The notes under the pieces: generated by a model | What the model saw: the letters and a program-made list of their open reading frames with translations, nothing else | Databases searched by the model: none | What the model was told of the DNA's origin: nothing | In this document: one piece after another, positions 11,136 to 22,528 of the stretch | Position numbering within the stretch: the stretch's first letter is position 1 | Layout of the letters: every line of letters starts with the position of its first letter | Origin: Rhyacophila brunnea | Taxonomy: Eukaryota > Arthropoda > Insecta > Trichoptera > Rhyacophilidae | Assembly (NCBI GenBank): GCA_022495005.1 | Contig: JAGYXB010001402.1 | Location: 1 to 64,000 of the forward strand | Direction: 5' to 3' | Length of the DNA: 64,000 bases | Program-made: the position numbers and the translations under genes

Positions 11136-11296
11136 GTTGTCTTCTCCTCTCTCCTTGGTTGTATACTCATGGCTGAGGATCTTGACCACTGTTAAATTTT
11201 GTTATCCTTTGAGCGACTAAGACTTTCAAGCCTTCTCGATCTTCAGTTTCTCGCAAAGCAGAATAAATGGTGGCCGCAGTAATCGTAAAAAACATG
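11136..11296 (+). repeat. Unknown 160-bp segment, copy 1
   Basis: It begins after the finger stub with ttggttgtatactcatggct and ends near cgtaaaaaacatg. Read on the minus strand it has a short open frame with LKVLVAQRITKFNSGQDPQP. The same segment occurs at 11,613, 12,371 and 12,848. Its identity is unknown to me. Confidence 0.6.
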
Positions 11297-11612
11297 ATTT
11301 GACAAATTCTTTCGAAGAACCTAAATTTAATCAGTGCGCATATAGCTGCTCGCAACATAGTAATTTAAAAAGACAAAAGTGATAATAAATAGTGTTGAAA
11401 AACCTTAAAAATGCAATTATTGTTTATAAAGATGCTCGCAACTTCGAAACATTAAAATCTATAAAATGAAACATAACGGGGGACATCCTCATTAATGCGA
11501 TTTGTGGACATATAGATGCTCGCGAATTAATATTTTAGAAGACAAACAAAAGCCATATTCTAATGAAAAACTTTATAAATGTGATGAATGTTCATATAGA
11601 TGCTCGCAAATT

Positions 11613-11772
11613 AGTTGTTTTCTCCTCTCTTCTTGGTTGTATACTCATGGCTGAAGATCTTGACCACTGTTAAATTTTGTTATCCTTTGAGCGATTAAGA
11701 CTTTCAAGCCTTCTCGATCTTCAGTTTCTCGCAAAGCAGAATAAATGGTGGCCGCAGTAATCGTAAAAAACA
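11613..11772 (+). repeat. Unknown 160-bp segment, copy 2
   Basis: It is nearly identical to 11,136-11,296 and in the same orientation, about 477 bases further on, again directly after a finger stub ending CGCAAATTAG. Confidence 0.6.
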
Positions 11773-11967
11773 TGATTTGACAAATTCTTTCGAAGAACCT
11801 AAATGTGATCAGTGTACATATAGATGCTCGCTAGTTTAAAAATACATAAGATGACAAAAAAAGTGTTCAAAAACCTTATAAATGCAAGATATGGTTATAA
11901 AGATGCTCGCAACCAAGAAACCTTAAAATTTATAAAATAAAACATAACGGGGCACACCCTCATAAAT

Positions 11968-12175
11968 GATCCCATATGGGATTTGGGATTATAAGATCTT
12001 ATAAGTAATGGACATGTTCGAAAACAATATGTGTCATAATATGTAGGTATTTAAAGACTACCACGTCGCGAGAATCTATATGAACATACATTGAATTTCT
12101 AAAATTTTTAATCGGAATGTGACATTGTATGACTTTTACAACATTAATTCGCGAGCATCTATATAAACACAAATC
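11968..12175. other. Loop of the giant foldback element
   Basis: These roughly 207 bases do not pair across the element's axis. They include the short palindromes atcccatatgggat and ataagatcttat and another finger remnant. Confidence 0.6.
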
Positions 12176-12370
12176 GCATTTATGAGGGTGTGCCCCGTTA
12201 TGTTTTATTTTATAGATTTAAGGTTTCTAGGTTGCGAGCATCTTTATGAACATATATTGCATTTATAAGGTTTTTGAACACATTTTTTTGTCATCTAATT
12301 TATTTTTAAACTAGCGAGCATCTATATGTCCACTGATCACATTTAGGTTTTTCGTCACAATGTGTTGTTT

Positions 12371-12530
12371 CATGTTTTTTACGAGTATTGCTGGCATTAT
12401 TCATTCCGCTCTGCGAGAAGCGGAAGGTCGAGACGGCTTAAAAGTGTTGGTCGCTCAAAGGATGACAAAATTTAAAAGTGGTCAAGATCCTCAGCCATGA
12501 GTATACAACCAAGAAGAGAGGAGAAAACAA
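12371..12530 (-). repeat. Unknown 160-bp segment, copy 3
   Basis: Inverted relative to copies 1 and 2 and more diverged. The plus-strand frame reads LKVLVAQRMTKFKSGQDPQP before a stop. Confidence 0.6.
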
Positions 12531-12847
12531 CTAATTTGCGAGCATCTATATGAACATTCATCACATTTATAAAGTTTTTCATTAGAATATGGCTTTTGTT
12601 TGTCTTCTAAAATATTAATTCGCGAGCATCTATATGTACACAAATCGCATTAATGAGGCTGTCCACCGTTATGTTTCATTTTATAGATTTTAATGTTTCT
12701 AGGTTGCGAGCATCTTTATAAACAATAATTGGATTTATAAGGTTTTTCAACACTATTTATTATCACTTTTGTATTTTTAAACTACTATGTTGCGAGCAGC
12801 TATATGTGCACTGATTAAATTTAGGTTCTTCGAAAGAATTTGTCATA

Positions 12848-13007
12848 TGTCTTCTTACGATTACTGCGGGCACCATTTATTCTGCTTGCGAGAAACTGAA
12901 GATCGAGAAGGCTTGAAAGTCTTAGTCGCTCAAAGGATAACAAAATTTAACAGTGGTCAAGATCCTCAGCCATGAGTATACAACCAAGAAGGGAATCGAA
13001 GACAACT
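12848..13007 (-). repeat. Unknown 160-bp segment, copy 4
   Basis: Inverted partner of copy 1. The plus-strand frame has GLKVLVAQRITKFNSGQDPQ before a stop. Confidence 0.6.
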
Positions 13008-13639
13008 AATTTGCGAGCATCTATATGAACTTTCATCGCATTTATAAGGTTTTTATCAGTATTGCTATTCCATATGTTTTAACTACTGGGTATTTTTAAA
13101 TAACATATTTGATTATATTGGAAATCACATTCATCACACGCAAATGGTTTTTCTCCTGAATGTGTAAGTTCATAAGTTCTTTCATTGAATAAGTTCATGT
13201 TATTTGAATATGTTTCTGATAATTCTTCCATATACCTTCTGTTGAAAATAATGTAATGTCTATGCCATTTTACCATAATATTTACAAACTTATTTCGGAA
13301 GTCCTATATTATTTTAGCTCAACTATTGAAAAATAATAAAACTGTTAGGTTATAGTATTACAAAGATTTTACCACTGCGTTTCATTAATTAGATTCTTAT
13401 CTAAATTAAAACTGTAAACATCTTTACAGTCTTCTGATGTTGGTAAATTCAACGATCAAGAGTTACGTATTTTTAACATAATGAATAGCTGCTAAAGAAA
13501 CTATGTTTTAAAAATCGGATGAACTTGATATTTTTATATGGCAAACGTATATAAGTATAGACATCTTATCTGTGGTAAACTCAAAATACCTAAACTATCA
13601 ACTTACCAAATTTTGACAGCATCGTATCGAATACGTTGT

Positions 13640-15800
13640 TTAAGAACTCATAAACTTACACATTCAGGAGAAAAACCAGTTGCGTGTAATGAGTGATGAC
13701 TGAAATGTAATCAAATATGTCATTTAAAAAACCTAGTAGTCTTAAAACATGTGGAATGACAATACTGGTGAACACACTAACGAATGCGATTTATGTTCAT
13801 ATAGATGCTCGCAAATTAAAGTTTTAAAAGACACAAAATGACACATTCCGATGAAAAATCTAATAAATGCAATGTATGTTCATATAGATTTTCGCGAATA
13901 ATATGCGTACTTGCCGGACCGAGGATTGGAACTAGGGACCCTTGACGCAATATGCCAACGCTTAAGGGGGGACATGCTCGTCGAAGGTCAAAATTGAGTT
14001 TTTATTGTATTTTCAAACCATGATCCTGGACACTCCTTAAACGTTGTAGATGATCTATTTATATAATTTTGAAGCCTTATTATCCTTTATAGTTATTTTA
14101 AATATTTGATGACTGCATGAAGTATTTTTGTTACATAAAATAGTATTCTTTTAAACCTCTCGCTCTAATGTTTTAGAATATAGTCATATTTCAGTACATA
14201 ACTGTGCAGTAGTGTTAAGATTTTTTACATTTATTAATTTTTAAACGCATTTATAAAATTATTAGTATAATTTATTACGAGATAATTTTTGTAAAATATT
14301 CACGATAAAAAATTATATTGATAATCTCTGTGATCCCAAATTTGACAAGAATTAGGCATTTTATTATTCAAAAAATCGGCAAGATTAACACATTCGAAGA
14401 TAATTCTAAAGATAATTATTATAAGCTATGTCTTTGACCATTCAAGTGTGATAAACATCTTATGAATAATGATTGCTTTATAATAATTATTGACCTAAGA
14501 ATAAGGTAGTGTTTTTTTGAAATACGCCATTTCTTTTGTCATTTCCCAGTGGTTAAGCTCCAACATACGGCCGTAGCCATAAATTGACAAACTAAAATTA
14601 AAGTAAGGAGTAAAATGATATTAACACGCGTGTTTGAACATGTACGGTTTAAAAAAAAAATAAAAAAAAAATCGGTTAGGTACATGTTCAAACACGCGCG
14701 TTAACATAATTTTACTCCCTACTTTAATTATAGTTTGTCAATTTATGGCTACGGCCGTATGTTGTAGCTTAACCACTAGGGAATGACAAAGAAATGGCGT
14801 ATTTCAAAAAAACACTACCTTATTCTTAGGTCAATAATTATAATAAAGCAATCATTATTCATAAGATGTTTATCACACTTGAATGGTCAAAGACATAGCT
14901 TATAATAAGCATCTTTAGAATCATCTTCAAATGTGTTAATATTGCCGATTTTTTGAATAATAAAATGCCTAATTCTTGTCAAATTTGGGATCACAGAGAT
15001 TATCAATATAATTTTTTATCGTGAATATTTTACAAAATTATCTCGTCATAAATTATACTAATGGTTTTATAAATGCGTTTAAAAATTAATACATGTAAAA
15101 AATCATAACACCACTGCACAGTTATGTACCGAAATATGACTATATTCTAAAACATTAAAGCGAGAGGTTTAAAAGAATACTATTTTATGTAACAAAAATA
15201 CTTTATGCAGTCATCAAATGTTTAAAATAACTATAAAGGATAATAAGGCTTCAAATTATATAAATAGATTATCTACAACATTTAAGGAGTGTCCAGGATC
15301 ATGGTTTGAAAATACAATAAAAACTCAATTTTGACCTTCGACGAGCATGTCCCCCCTTAAGCCGCGCGGCCATTTTTGGTGGATGGTGAAAAACCTTATA
15401 AATGCAATGTATGTTCATATAGATGCTCGCAACTTAGTCATCTTAAAAACTAACAAATGACAAATTCTGGTGACAAACCTTTAAAATTCGATGTATATTC
15501 ATATAAATACGTACGACTTTGTTGTCTTAGAAGACATGAAACGAATATGTACATATTATATAGAACATACTCGTGAAAATTTTATAAATGCAATGTATGT
15601 TCATTTGGATGCTCGCGACGGAGTAATCTTCAAACATATGTAAAGACACAGAATGGTGAATAACCTTTTAAATAAATTGACTACTTATACGGAGGCTCGG
15701 CACAAAATTATCTTAACGCTCATAAAACGAAACAGGAGAAAAACCATTTGCGTGTGATGAATTTTATTTTGAAAGTAGTACCTAAACAAATATGGCATTT
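13640..15800 (+). pseudogene. Decayed zinc-finger array split by TTAA foldback
   Basis: Fingers at 13,640-13,900 (THSGEKPVACNE) and 15,380-15,800 (GEKPYKCNVCSYRCSQLSHL, then SGDKPLK, then CNVCSFGCSRRSN) belong to one array mirrored at 9,470-10,520. The 1,391-base insertion at 13,966 separates them. Multiple stops are present. Confidence 0.65.
13966..15356. mobile_element. 1.39 kb TTAA foldback element
   Basis: Two arms of about 690 bases form a long imperfect hairpin with a short A/T loop near 14,655. Termini are GGGGGGACATGCTCGTCGAA and its inverse, and both ends abut TTAA (13,962-13,965 and 15,357-15,360). The other half of the giant element has the unfilled site at 10,170-10,173. It has no coding capacity. 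TTAA duplication suggests mobilisation by a piggyBac- or Kolobok-type transposase. Relatives are at 60,698-61,139 and 61,802-62,015. Confidence 0.9.
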
Positions 15801-16343
15801 AAAAACTCATACTCGTCATGAGTTTAAATATAAATGTAAACAGATATGTAAGTAGGTACGTTGTTTAAGAACTGATAAACACACACATTCAAAAGAAAAC
15901 CATTTGCGTGAAACAAATGTCGAAGCCGTCAGAGGCAATAATTTTTTAAAGAACCTACAAAACTTTATTTGATATCGATTCTGAATAGCATAATATGAAG
16001 TGACTAACACTTCTCTACTAACATAACACCTACCAGAATTACAAGCATACGTTGCACCACCTGGAGAAACAGAGAAAAAGAAGATGCAAATATTATTAGG
16101 AAGAGTTAAGTGCCTGCAAGTTAAGCCTCCCCCAAACCAAAGCGAATATTCGCGGCGAATATTCGCAGCGAATTATTCGCCAATCAAGCTCGTATTGGCT
16201 TACGGGACAGAGCACGCTTGCGCGACCGCCTTGCGTCTTGAGTGCGAATTTGCAGCGAATATTCGCTGCGATTTTCGGGAACTCTGTCGACAGCGAATTT
16301 ATTCGCGGCGGACAATTTCGCCAAGGGAATTAGTAAAATCAAA

Positions 16344-16500
16344 ATGGAGAAGACATTGAGCAGCTGATCGAGTTGGTCCGGAAATATCCAATCCTTTATA
16401 ATTTCTCTGACAGTGACTACAAAACATGAGAAAGAAAGATAAGATATGGGATGAAATTGGCAGGGAAATTGTTGAAAATGGTATGAAGGTCGTCATAATA
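16344..16500 (+). pseudogene. MADF-domain relic of Harbinger-B
   Basis: Reads EDIEQLIELVRKYPILYNFS, then a shift, then KKDKIWDEIGREIVEN. This is the start of a MADF (Myb/SANT-like) domain, the DNA-binding partner encoded by Harbinger elements. A frameshift near 16,425 and a possible donor after GAAAATG follow. No downstream exon is recognised. Confidence 0.7.
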
Positions 16501-19139
16501 ATATATTTTATCTTTGTCTAACCAAAGTATGTAAAGTTTTTTGACAGGATGAATACGCTATTATAAATAAATAACTTTAATCTAAGGTCCCGATATTTAA
16601 AAAATACATATTATTAATTTGCGTCATGCACAGCCTTTAATAACAGAAACTTTATAACTTTGATTGTTAGGGCACTGACAGTTCTAACTTACCTATTGCG
16701 ATCGTTTGACGTTTTGGTTTCGACTTTCGAGCAGTCATATCAATAATGTTATAATTAGGTATCATTCATAGATAAGATACGTATCATTTACAATACCTAC
16801 TTCAATCATATTCGGTATCGGTCACGTAAATACCCATTTTATATTCGTTGATAATATTTTTTTAGGTTAGATAGGTAGTCTAAGATTATTTTTTTGCATC
16901 TAACATTATGCAGCATAGCATTTCTATTGTAGCTAAAGATATAATATACATATAGGTAGATAAGTAGGTACTCCATGTCGTCATTGTGGTATTTTGTAAG
17001 GTTTTAGACCAAAAACCTTACATACTACTTACTATCGGGTTATTTACAGTAGGACATAGGTACCTAGGTTGTTTGTTTTTTGATCTCAAGAGACCTCAAT
17101 CACAAAAACGATATTATGTACCTATATACCTACTAGGTATATATTTCCTTCATTATGTATAGGTATATTGAGCTAATAAACTGGTTTTGCCCAGTGCCGA
17201 CCGCGAACCAAGATAATATCTACATGTTCCATGTACCTACCTAACATAACCAATGTTTTCTGTTTCACATTAATTTGTATACCTACCTACAAACATTTTA
17301 AACTTCTGTTCATGTAATATTATGTAGGTAGGTATATCTTGGTCTGCATTAGGCAATAAGATTAATAATTTTATGTGCATGTAAATATAAAGGTCAGGTA
17401 CCTCCTCTAAGTACATAATATTATATTATCATCATGGATACCTACCTGAACGATGTTGGAGATATACTAATGCTTTGTGATGAATTTAATTTTAGCAAAG
17501 ATCTTCAACCTTTCAACGTAGGTACAAAGCACCAGAAGAAATTAAAAATGAAACCCCCGGCATTAACAGGAATAAAATAATATTTCATCATCAACATCAG
17601 TCGGGGTCATTCCACTGCTAGATGAAAGCCTCTTCTAGCTCCTTCTACTATTTTCGGTCTCTAGTTCTTCGCTGCTACATACTTTTATTGTACTTCACGT
17701 GAACAAAGAGATCAACTAAGTGAAGTGTCAATCATCAAAAGTGGCATTTGTGCACAATGTTAATGAATTTTCCAAAACATTAAGTGTGATAATATAATAT
17801 ACAAGGATGAATAAGGCGTGGGCGAGGGCCAAGGTCCATTTTATGATTCCTCTATTGATGTACCTATTTTTATTAAGAAAAATGTTTGCCGTAGAATGGG
17901 GTGAATACTGAATAGACCCTTTTTAAAATTTCTATTTTTCTGCTACACATTATTCGGACAAATATGAATGACTTAAAACCTGTTTCTATGGACATAATCA
18001 TACTCTAAAATATTTTTCAACTACCATTTATTATCAAACAGCCAATTTTGTGTGATGTCTCTTTCTATCCAGCGTTGGGGTGATTATAGACATGGCGGGT
18101 GGATAGAATCGAATAATGGTAATTTCCTAATGTTAAAAATGTAATTAAGTACCTACTGTACATTACAAATTTATGTAGGTACATTTAAGTATGTAAATCA
18201 AAATCAAAAATATAAATTTAAATGTTATACAACACAGTATCATGTAAGTATTTAAAAAAACATATACTTACATAAACATCTATTTATCCAAGAATTATTT
18301 GATACTTGAATCTGTATTTTATATACCATATTAGATGGATGTATGTGGTGTATTTTGTAAAATATTTGGTATGTATTTATTATTTAACTAAGCGTATTTA
18401 ATTTGCTACGTGACCTGTAGCTCTTTTATAATCACAAATTATTGTTGAATGTTCCGAAAATGAGTTTATGTGCCGAAACAGCTGTCAAGGTAAATGACTC
18501 AGTTAAAGTAGAATTAACAAAAGTAACTATATTTCAAAACCATTATAATCCATCTACCATATAAACACCATTTCAAGTAATAAAGAAATAAAAAGTCACC
18601 TAATTAAATAATATTATACTAGAAAAAATATACTATCTATATACCCACTTAATTTTCATTTAAAGTTGTAAAACGCCCGGTTACTAAATAGAGGAAGGAC
18701 AGAGTCTTCTGGCACGACCGAATCACATTGGAATGGTGTTATTGTCATTTGAAAGTAACAATACTGACACCTAAATGAGTCGCCTGCACTGCCAGAATCA
18801 TCTGAACCCTGTCTACCTATCTATATACAATTTATTGTTATTTTTTTTCATATTTGTCCATTTTATTACAATATCGTGTTGCTTTTAAAGCTCATTGTAA
18901 TTCTAATAATTATATAAATATTTTTCTTGTATTGCATGCAAATCTTGATGATTGCAAATCTTGATGCAAAAAATGATTATTAAAACTTTCTTAACCTAAA
19001 CCAAGTATTTTTTATTGAATGATCCTGCAAAAATATTCAAGTACAGTTAAGTGACATATTTTGTTTCGGTGTATAAGCCATAAATAAATATACATAAATT
19101 ATATTTAATATATACATGTATACTGTATGTATAGCCACG
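16501..19139. other. Harbinger-B interior, mostly unrecognised
   Basis: AT-rich, with many taggtacctac motifs. The only recognised item is an RTE 3' end relic at 17,584-17,700. No other gene is supported. Confidence 0.5.
17584..17700 (-). mobile_element. RTE 3' end relic
   Basis: catcatcaacatcagtcggg, followed by a diverged copy of the 'cactgctggatgaaggcctc' block, matches the 3' ends of the RTE copies at 6,608 and 55,384. It is heavily diverged and about 115 bases long. Confidence 0.6.
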
Positions 19140-20190
19140 GTTGGTCTTGCACTTGTTGCTGTAGCTATGCGATCTGGTGTGGTCCATTATCCAAAAACAC
19201 TCAATCACATCCCTGGTCAAACAGCGGGCAGCCGTGTAGTGAGTCTGGCTGGCCTATGGTGGCACTAGAATGATTTCAATATACACAGTCTGTTAATTTG
19301 AATATGTTTTCGACTGAAAGTTGTAAAAATATTAGAAATCAGGATTTAAATAATTAAAAAACTGTTTCATTAAATATCATATTCATACCTATGCAAAATT
19401 TTGATTCCTTTGAAGTACCTGTACAAAATACGGATGAATATAAACCAAACAAAAATATTTGTTACTGGTACTGCCATAGTAAAGTAAAGTTTAACATACT
19501 TCCCTAATAAAACAAAATTCCCAATTCTTGTCGTTCTGTAGATGTTTCATTTCAGTTTTTACCAACGATCCACTAAATATGAATTGGTCACAAACACTCA
19601 AAGGAAATCTGGCACTCACTGCCAGAATGTCCATGTCAGACATGTCAGATACCTGCATAAAAATAAATGTCATGTTATGATATTATACGTAATGAATATG
19701 AATGTATCAGAAACAACATAGATTTTATTACGAATTTCACATTTACAGAAAATTTTCTGCGCTCATTTTTGAAAGTCTCCAAGTATGACGGGTATATTCG
19801 CACATGGGTGCAGTTAATGCACCCAATGATTTTCGGGAAACCTGCCCTTTCTTGAAGTCTGAAATTAAAAAATATTTTTACCGACACAAAATAATATTCC
19901 CGTTAAATTCTTATTGAGTAGGTAATTTACTTGTTGTGTCTATGCGCAGTTACTCTAGTTACATGACATGTACATTGTAATATTGTATAAATTGATCAGA
20001 GGGTATCAACACAACACTAAAGACTGTCAGCGCTGTATGGCGACTGTATGTAAGTATTACTAAGCACTGCTATTATAGCATCGGACACGTTTCCTATGCA
20101 TCTGCTTACTGATGCCTGGCTCATTGCGCAGAAGACTTGGCCTACCCGTTTTTGGTACGCTCCCTCTGCGTAGAAACGCAAAATAGTCAA
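19140..20190 (-). pseudogene. Harbinger-B transposase relic
   Basis: Minus-strand blocks in order are RFYAEGAYQKRVGQVF with SQASVSRCI (20,050-20,185), GFPKIIGCINCTHVRIYPS with KFSVNVK (19,700-19,850), SDMDILAVSARFPLSVCDQF (19,530-19,650) and TRDVIECFFG (near 19,200). These follow the order of HARBI1-type DDE_Tnp_4 transposases, which cut and paste DNA in the nucleus. The expected GCIDGTH is GCINCTH, so the first catalytic Asp is lost. Stops and missing pieces separate the blocks. Confidence 0.85.
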
Positions 20191-20825
20191 AACCTACAAT
20201 TCAAATAACGGAGACATGTTATTTCAATAGCATATTACCTTCAAATCCTGTTAACCCTTCATGGTAAATGCTTATTTATAATATGTGCAGTTATGAAACT
20301 GAGTAAATCTATCTTACCTATGAGCCATGGCAATCTTGCCCTGTCATAAAGTAAGGTTATATTAAATGTCGATGTAATTTGTCGCACGCCATCTCATTAT
20401 ATCTTCAGCGTGTAATAAGCATTCAGAAGACGTGTACATTTTGTCAACACACAACTGTCACTTTGACATTCGTATATGTATTTAGTCTATGGCTGCATCC
20501 AATGCTGCCACCTTGTTTCAGATAATTAAAATACACTTTACGCAAAGTGGGTAAAAGTTGTAGCAATTCTGAAAGCGCTATAGTGTACGTGTATTTTTTA
20601 TATTTAATTCATAAAAATTATAGAATAATTGGCGTAAAATATTAATAATATTTACAATTTTAAATCTGGCGCGTAAATAAAATTATTTAGTCTATGGCTG
20701 CGTCGCTGACGCTTTGGTGTGGGGCCAAACGCGAAATTCGCATCAAATCCAAGCGGTAGCGACAGCGATAGCGAGGGCGTTGCGAATTCGCTGCGAATAT
20801 TCGCTTTGGTTTGGGGGAGGCTTTA

Positions 20826-21726
20826 ACCCCTTTATATATAAAAAAAATATAAATGTTATTCCAATATTATCTTTTGAATAAAATATCGTTGCATAAAAAC
20901 ATACCTATTGCATTTTTCAAAAGTATGCATACCTAATTGTATTCTAATAACTTAACGGTATTTATTTTTATTACAGATCATTTTAAAAAACAGTAGGTAA
21001 GTATAATTATATAATTTACTGCATTTTTCCTTATGGAACTGACATTGATCCATTCAAAATCATAAATAAATAGATAAATGTTAAGAAAGTTGAATGATTT
21101 TGTAATTTTGACACTTTTGTGTAATCAAATTGTCAATTTTGAGGTAGTCTAGTATAAGCCGACATATTTAGTGAGGCTTACACCGTTTTGGATATTTTGA
21201 GGAGACTCTTTTGACTGGATGTTCCAAACGGATGCGGTTGTTTTTGTTCGGGATATTTTGACGGGTTACTAAGTGAAAATGGAAAAATGCGAATTTTTCG
21301 CGTAATTTAAATGAAAAAACAATAAAAACGTCATGAAAAATCATGTTATTAAATTACTCAAAGGTGTATAATTAAAAAATTTGGAAAAAAAATGTTTGTT
21401 TTTAAAACTTGACGTTCGCTCAAAATCAAATTACTAGCTTAACATAAGAGATAAAAATTTTAAAAATCGTGCTAAAAGATAACATAAATATACCTAATCA
21501 GATACATTTAACAAAAAAAATTTAAAGCTAATTTATTGGTTCAAGTATCAAGTCATTAGAGACCAAACGTTTAGCTGGAACACCCAATTTGAAATTGGAA
21601 TTTTTCTGTTATTATATGTGCACAAACGAAAAAAAATCGTGCACAAACGTGCACTAACGATGCACAAACAAATGCACCCAAAAAAAGTTGGAGTTTTAAC
21701 ATTGGGTGATCCAGGTAAATGGACCT
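20826..21726 (-). repeat. Right terminus of giant foldback
   Basis: Inverted partner of 7,957-9,404, but holding one subterminal unit instead of about five. The junction lies near 21,560, where the aacgtttagctggaacaccc region meets the block otherwise found after unit five. Confidence 0.8.
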
Positions 21727-21735
21727 AACATTTCT
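21727..21735 (+). repeat. 9-bp target duplication, right
   Basis: aacatttct immediately follows GGACCT. It is present once at the matching site of the right arm. Confidence 0.85.
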
Positions 21736-22110
21736 TGCTCTAGAAAGCCTGTAGTTGAAAATTCTCATTGAACCTTGGCATTTATGTGGATATGGTTTCA
21801 ATATATTATGTGGTTGAAGAGGAAACGCATCATCAGCAACAAAGACATAAGAAACTTTAATATTCCTACCAACAAGAGGTGTTTGTTGTAAACTGTTTGC
21901 TTGCTCTTGAATGTAACTTGAAATTCCACTAGCTCTAAAAACTCCACCATTAGAAATTCTGCCATTTCCACCAACGGAAGCTATGATAATTTTATAGTGT
22001 GCATCAACAATCGCCATTAAAATAACACTATGCTGTCCTTTATAATTGAAATAATAACTTCCAATTTTCTTGGGGGCTTGAATAACAACATGTTTGGTGT
22101 TTTAACCATA
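21736..22110 (-). pseudogene. Harbinger-C transposase, central part (left)
   Basis: The minus strand reads MAIVDAHYKIIIASVGGNGR, then GGVFRASG, then YVFVADDAFPLQPH, then MRIFNYRLSRARN: the DDE core region with VADDAF and RLSRAR motifs of PIF/Harbinger transposases. It joins to 7,586-7,956 across the foldback insertion. The 5' part is missing because about 0.84 kb present in the right arm (52,862-53,705) is deleted here. Confidence 0.85.
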
Positions 22111-22278
22111 TAATTCTATAAGTGCGTTTGAGTTAATAACCAAATAACTAGGTATGTGAATAGCTTATTACAAGCGACCTAAGTAATTTTGTTTTATCAT
22201 ATTTAAATCCTTAATTACGGCGCTTTTATTATACATGTAGTTTTCTATTGAGACTATTATATTGCATACTAAATCATT

Positions 22279-22528
22279 TTAAAACAATTTTTTCAAAAAT
22301 ATTAGAACAATCACCCATCGCGCCCTAGCGGCGTCAATTTGACAAGCTACTTCTGGACAATCGGCGCCAATTTGACGCCGCTGCGACAGACCGCAGTCGA
22401 ATAGAATAGAATATATCGAAAAATTCTTAAACCAAAATAAGACTGTCGGTAATACAGTGACCCATATATATTTTCGGAATAATATTGTTTGTAAGTCGAT
22501 TCGTATCGCGTCTTTAGAAATAATCAAG
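22279..22528 (+). other. piggyBac 5' flank with inverted motifs
   Basis: This follows a TTAA at 22,279-22,282. It contains gcggcgtcaatttgac and caatttgacgccgctgcg, which are inverse to each other and lie 30 bases apart. I take it as the 5' untranslated and subterminal region of the piggyBac copy. A matching 3' terminus was not found, so the element's exact ends are unknown. Confidence 0.5.

Larger units (their letters stand above)
10870..11967 (+). pseudogene. Decayed C2H2 zinc-finger array, inner left
   Basis: The plus strand shows ELTHSGEKPF near 10,970, YKCDESSYRCSEIS near 11,100 and YKCDECSYRCSQIS near 11,575, with many stops. Two copies of a roughly 160-base non-finger segment interrupt it (11,136-11,296 and 11,613-11,772). 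It is mirrored by 12,176-13,280. Confidence 0.65.
12176..13280 (-). pseudogene. Decayed C2H2 zinc-finger array, inner right
   Basis: This is the inverted copy of 10,860-11,967. The minus strand holds the same HSGEKPFACDEC motif (near 13,150) and CSYRCS stubs, with stops. Two inverted copies of the 160-base segment lie at 12,371-12,530 and 12,848-13,007; the first is more diverged. Confidence 0.65.
16124..20822. mobile_element. 4.70 kb PIF/Harbinger element (family B)
   Basis: Termini AGCCTCCCCCAAACCAAAGC and the inverse are flanked by the 3-bp duplication TTA (16,121-16,123 and 20,823-20,825). The opposite foldback half has the empty site near 9,405. It carries relics of both Harbinger genes, a MADF protein at 16,344 and a transposase on the minus strand at 19.1-20.2 kb. 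Subterminal DNA at both ends is packed with gcgaatattcgc-type palindromes. The element is broken and presumably immobile. Confidence 0.88.
7957..21726. mobile_element. 13.77 kb giant foldback element
   Basis: This insertion into a Harbinger transposase has termini AGGTCCATTTACCTGG and its inverse, flanked by the 9-bp direct repeat aacatttct (7,948-7,956 and 21,727-21,735). The right arm has the site once (54,041-54,049). The whole interior is inverted: the left half 7,957-11,967 pairs with 12,176-21,726 once two nested insertions (13,966-15,356 and 16,124-20,822) are removed. A loop of about 207 bases separates the halves. The cargo is decayed C2H2 zinc-finger arrays; no transposase is recognisable. 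A 9-bp duplication with very long inverted termini is known for Mutator-like elements, but family assignment rests on that alone. Confidence 0.85.

Noticed and set aside
11968..13300. Possible CRISPR-like array from the repeated tatagatgctcgc motif
   Set aside because: The repeats sit in degenerate C2H2 finger frames (CSYRCS codons), spacing matches fingers, orientation flips at the element axis, and the DNA is eukaryotic.
16084..16359. 91-codon plus-strand frame across the Harbinger-B left end
   Set aside because: It crosses the element boundary at 16,124 and reads terminal inverted repeat; chance frame.
7957..21726. Maverick/Polinton element because of the long inverted termini
   Set aside because: The target duplication is 9 bp, not 6, and no Polinton genes are present.
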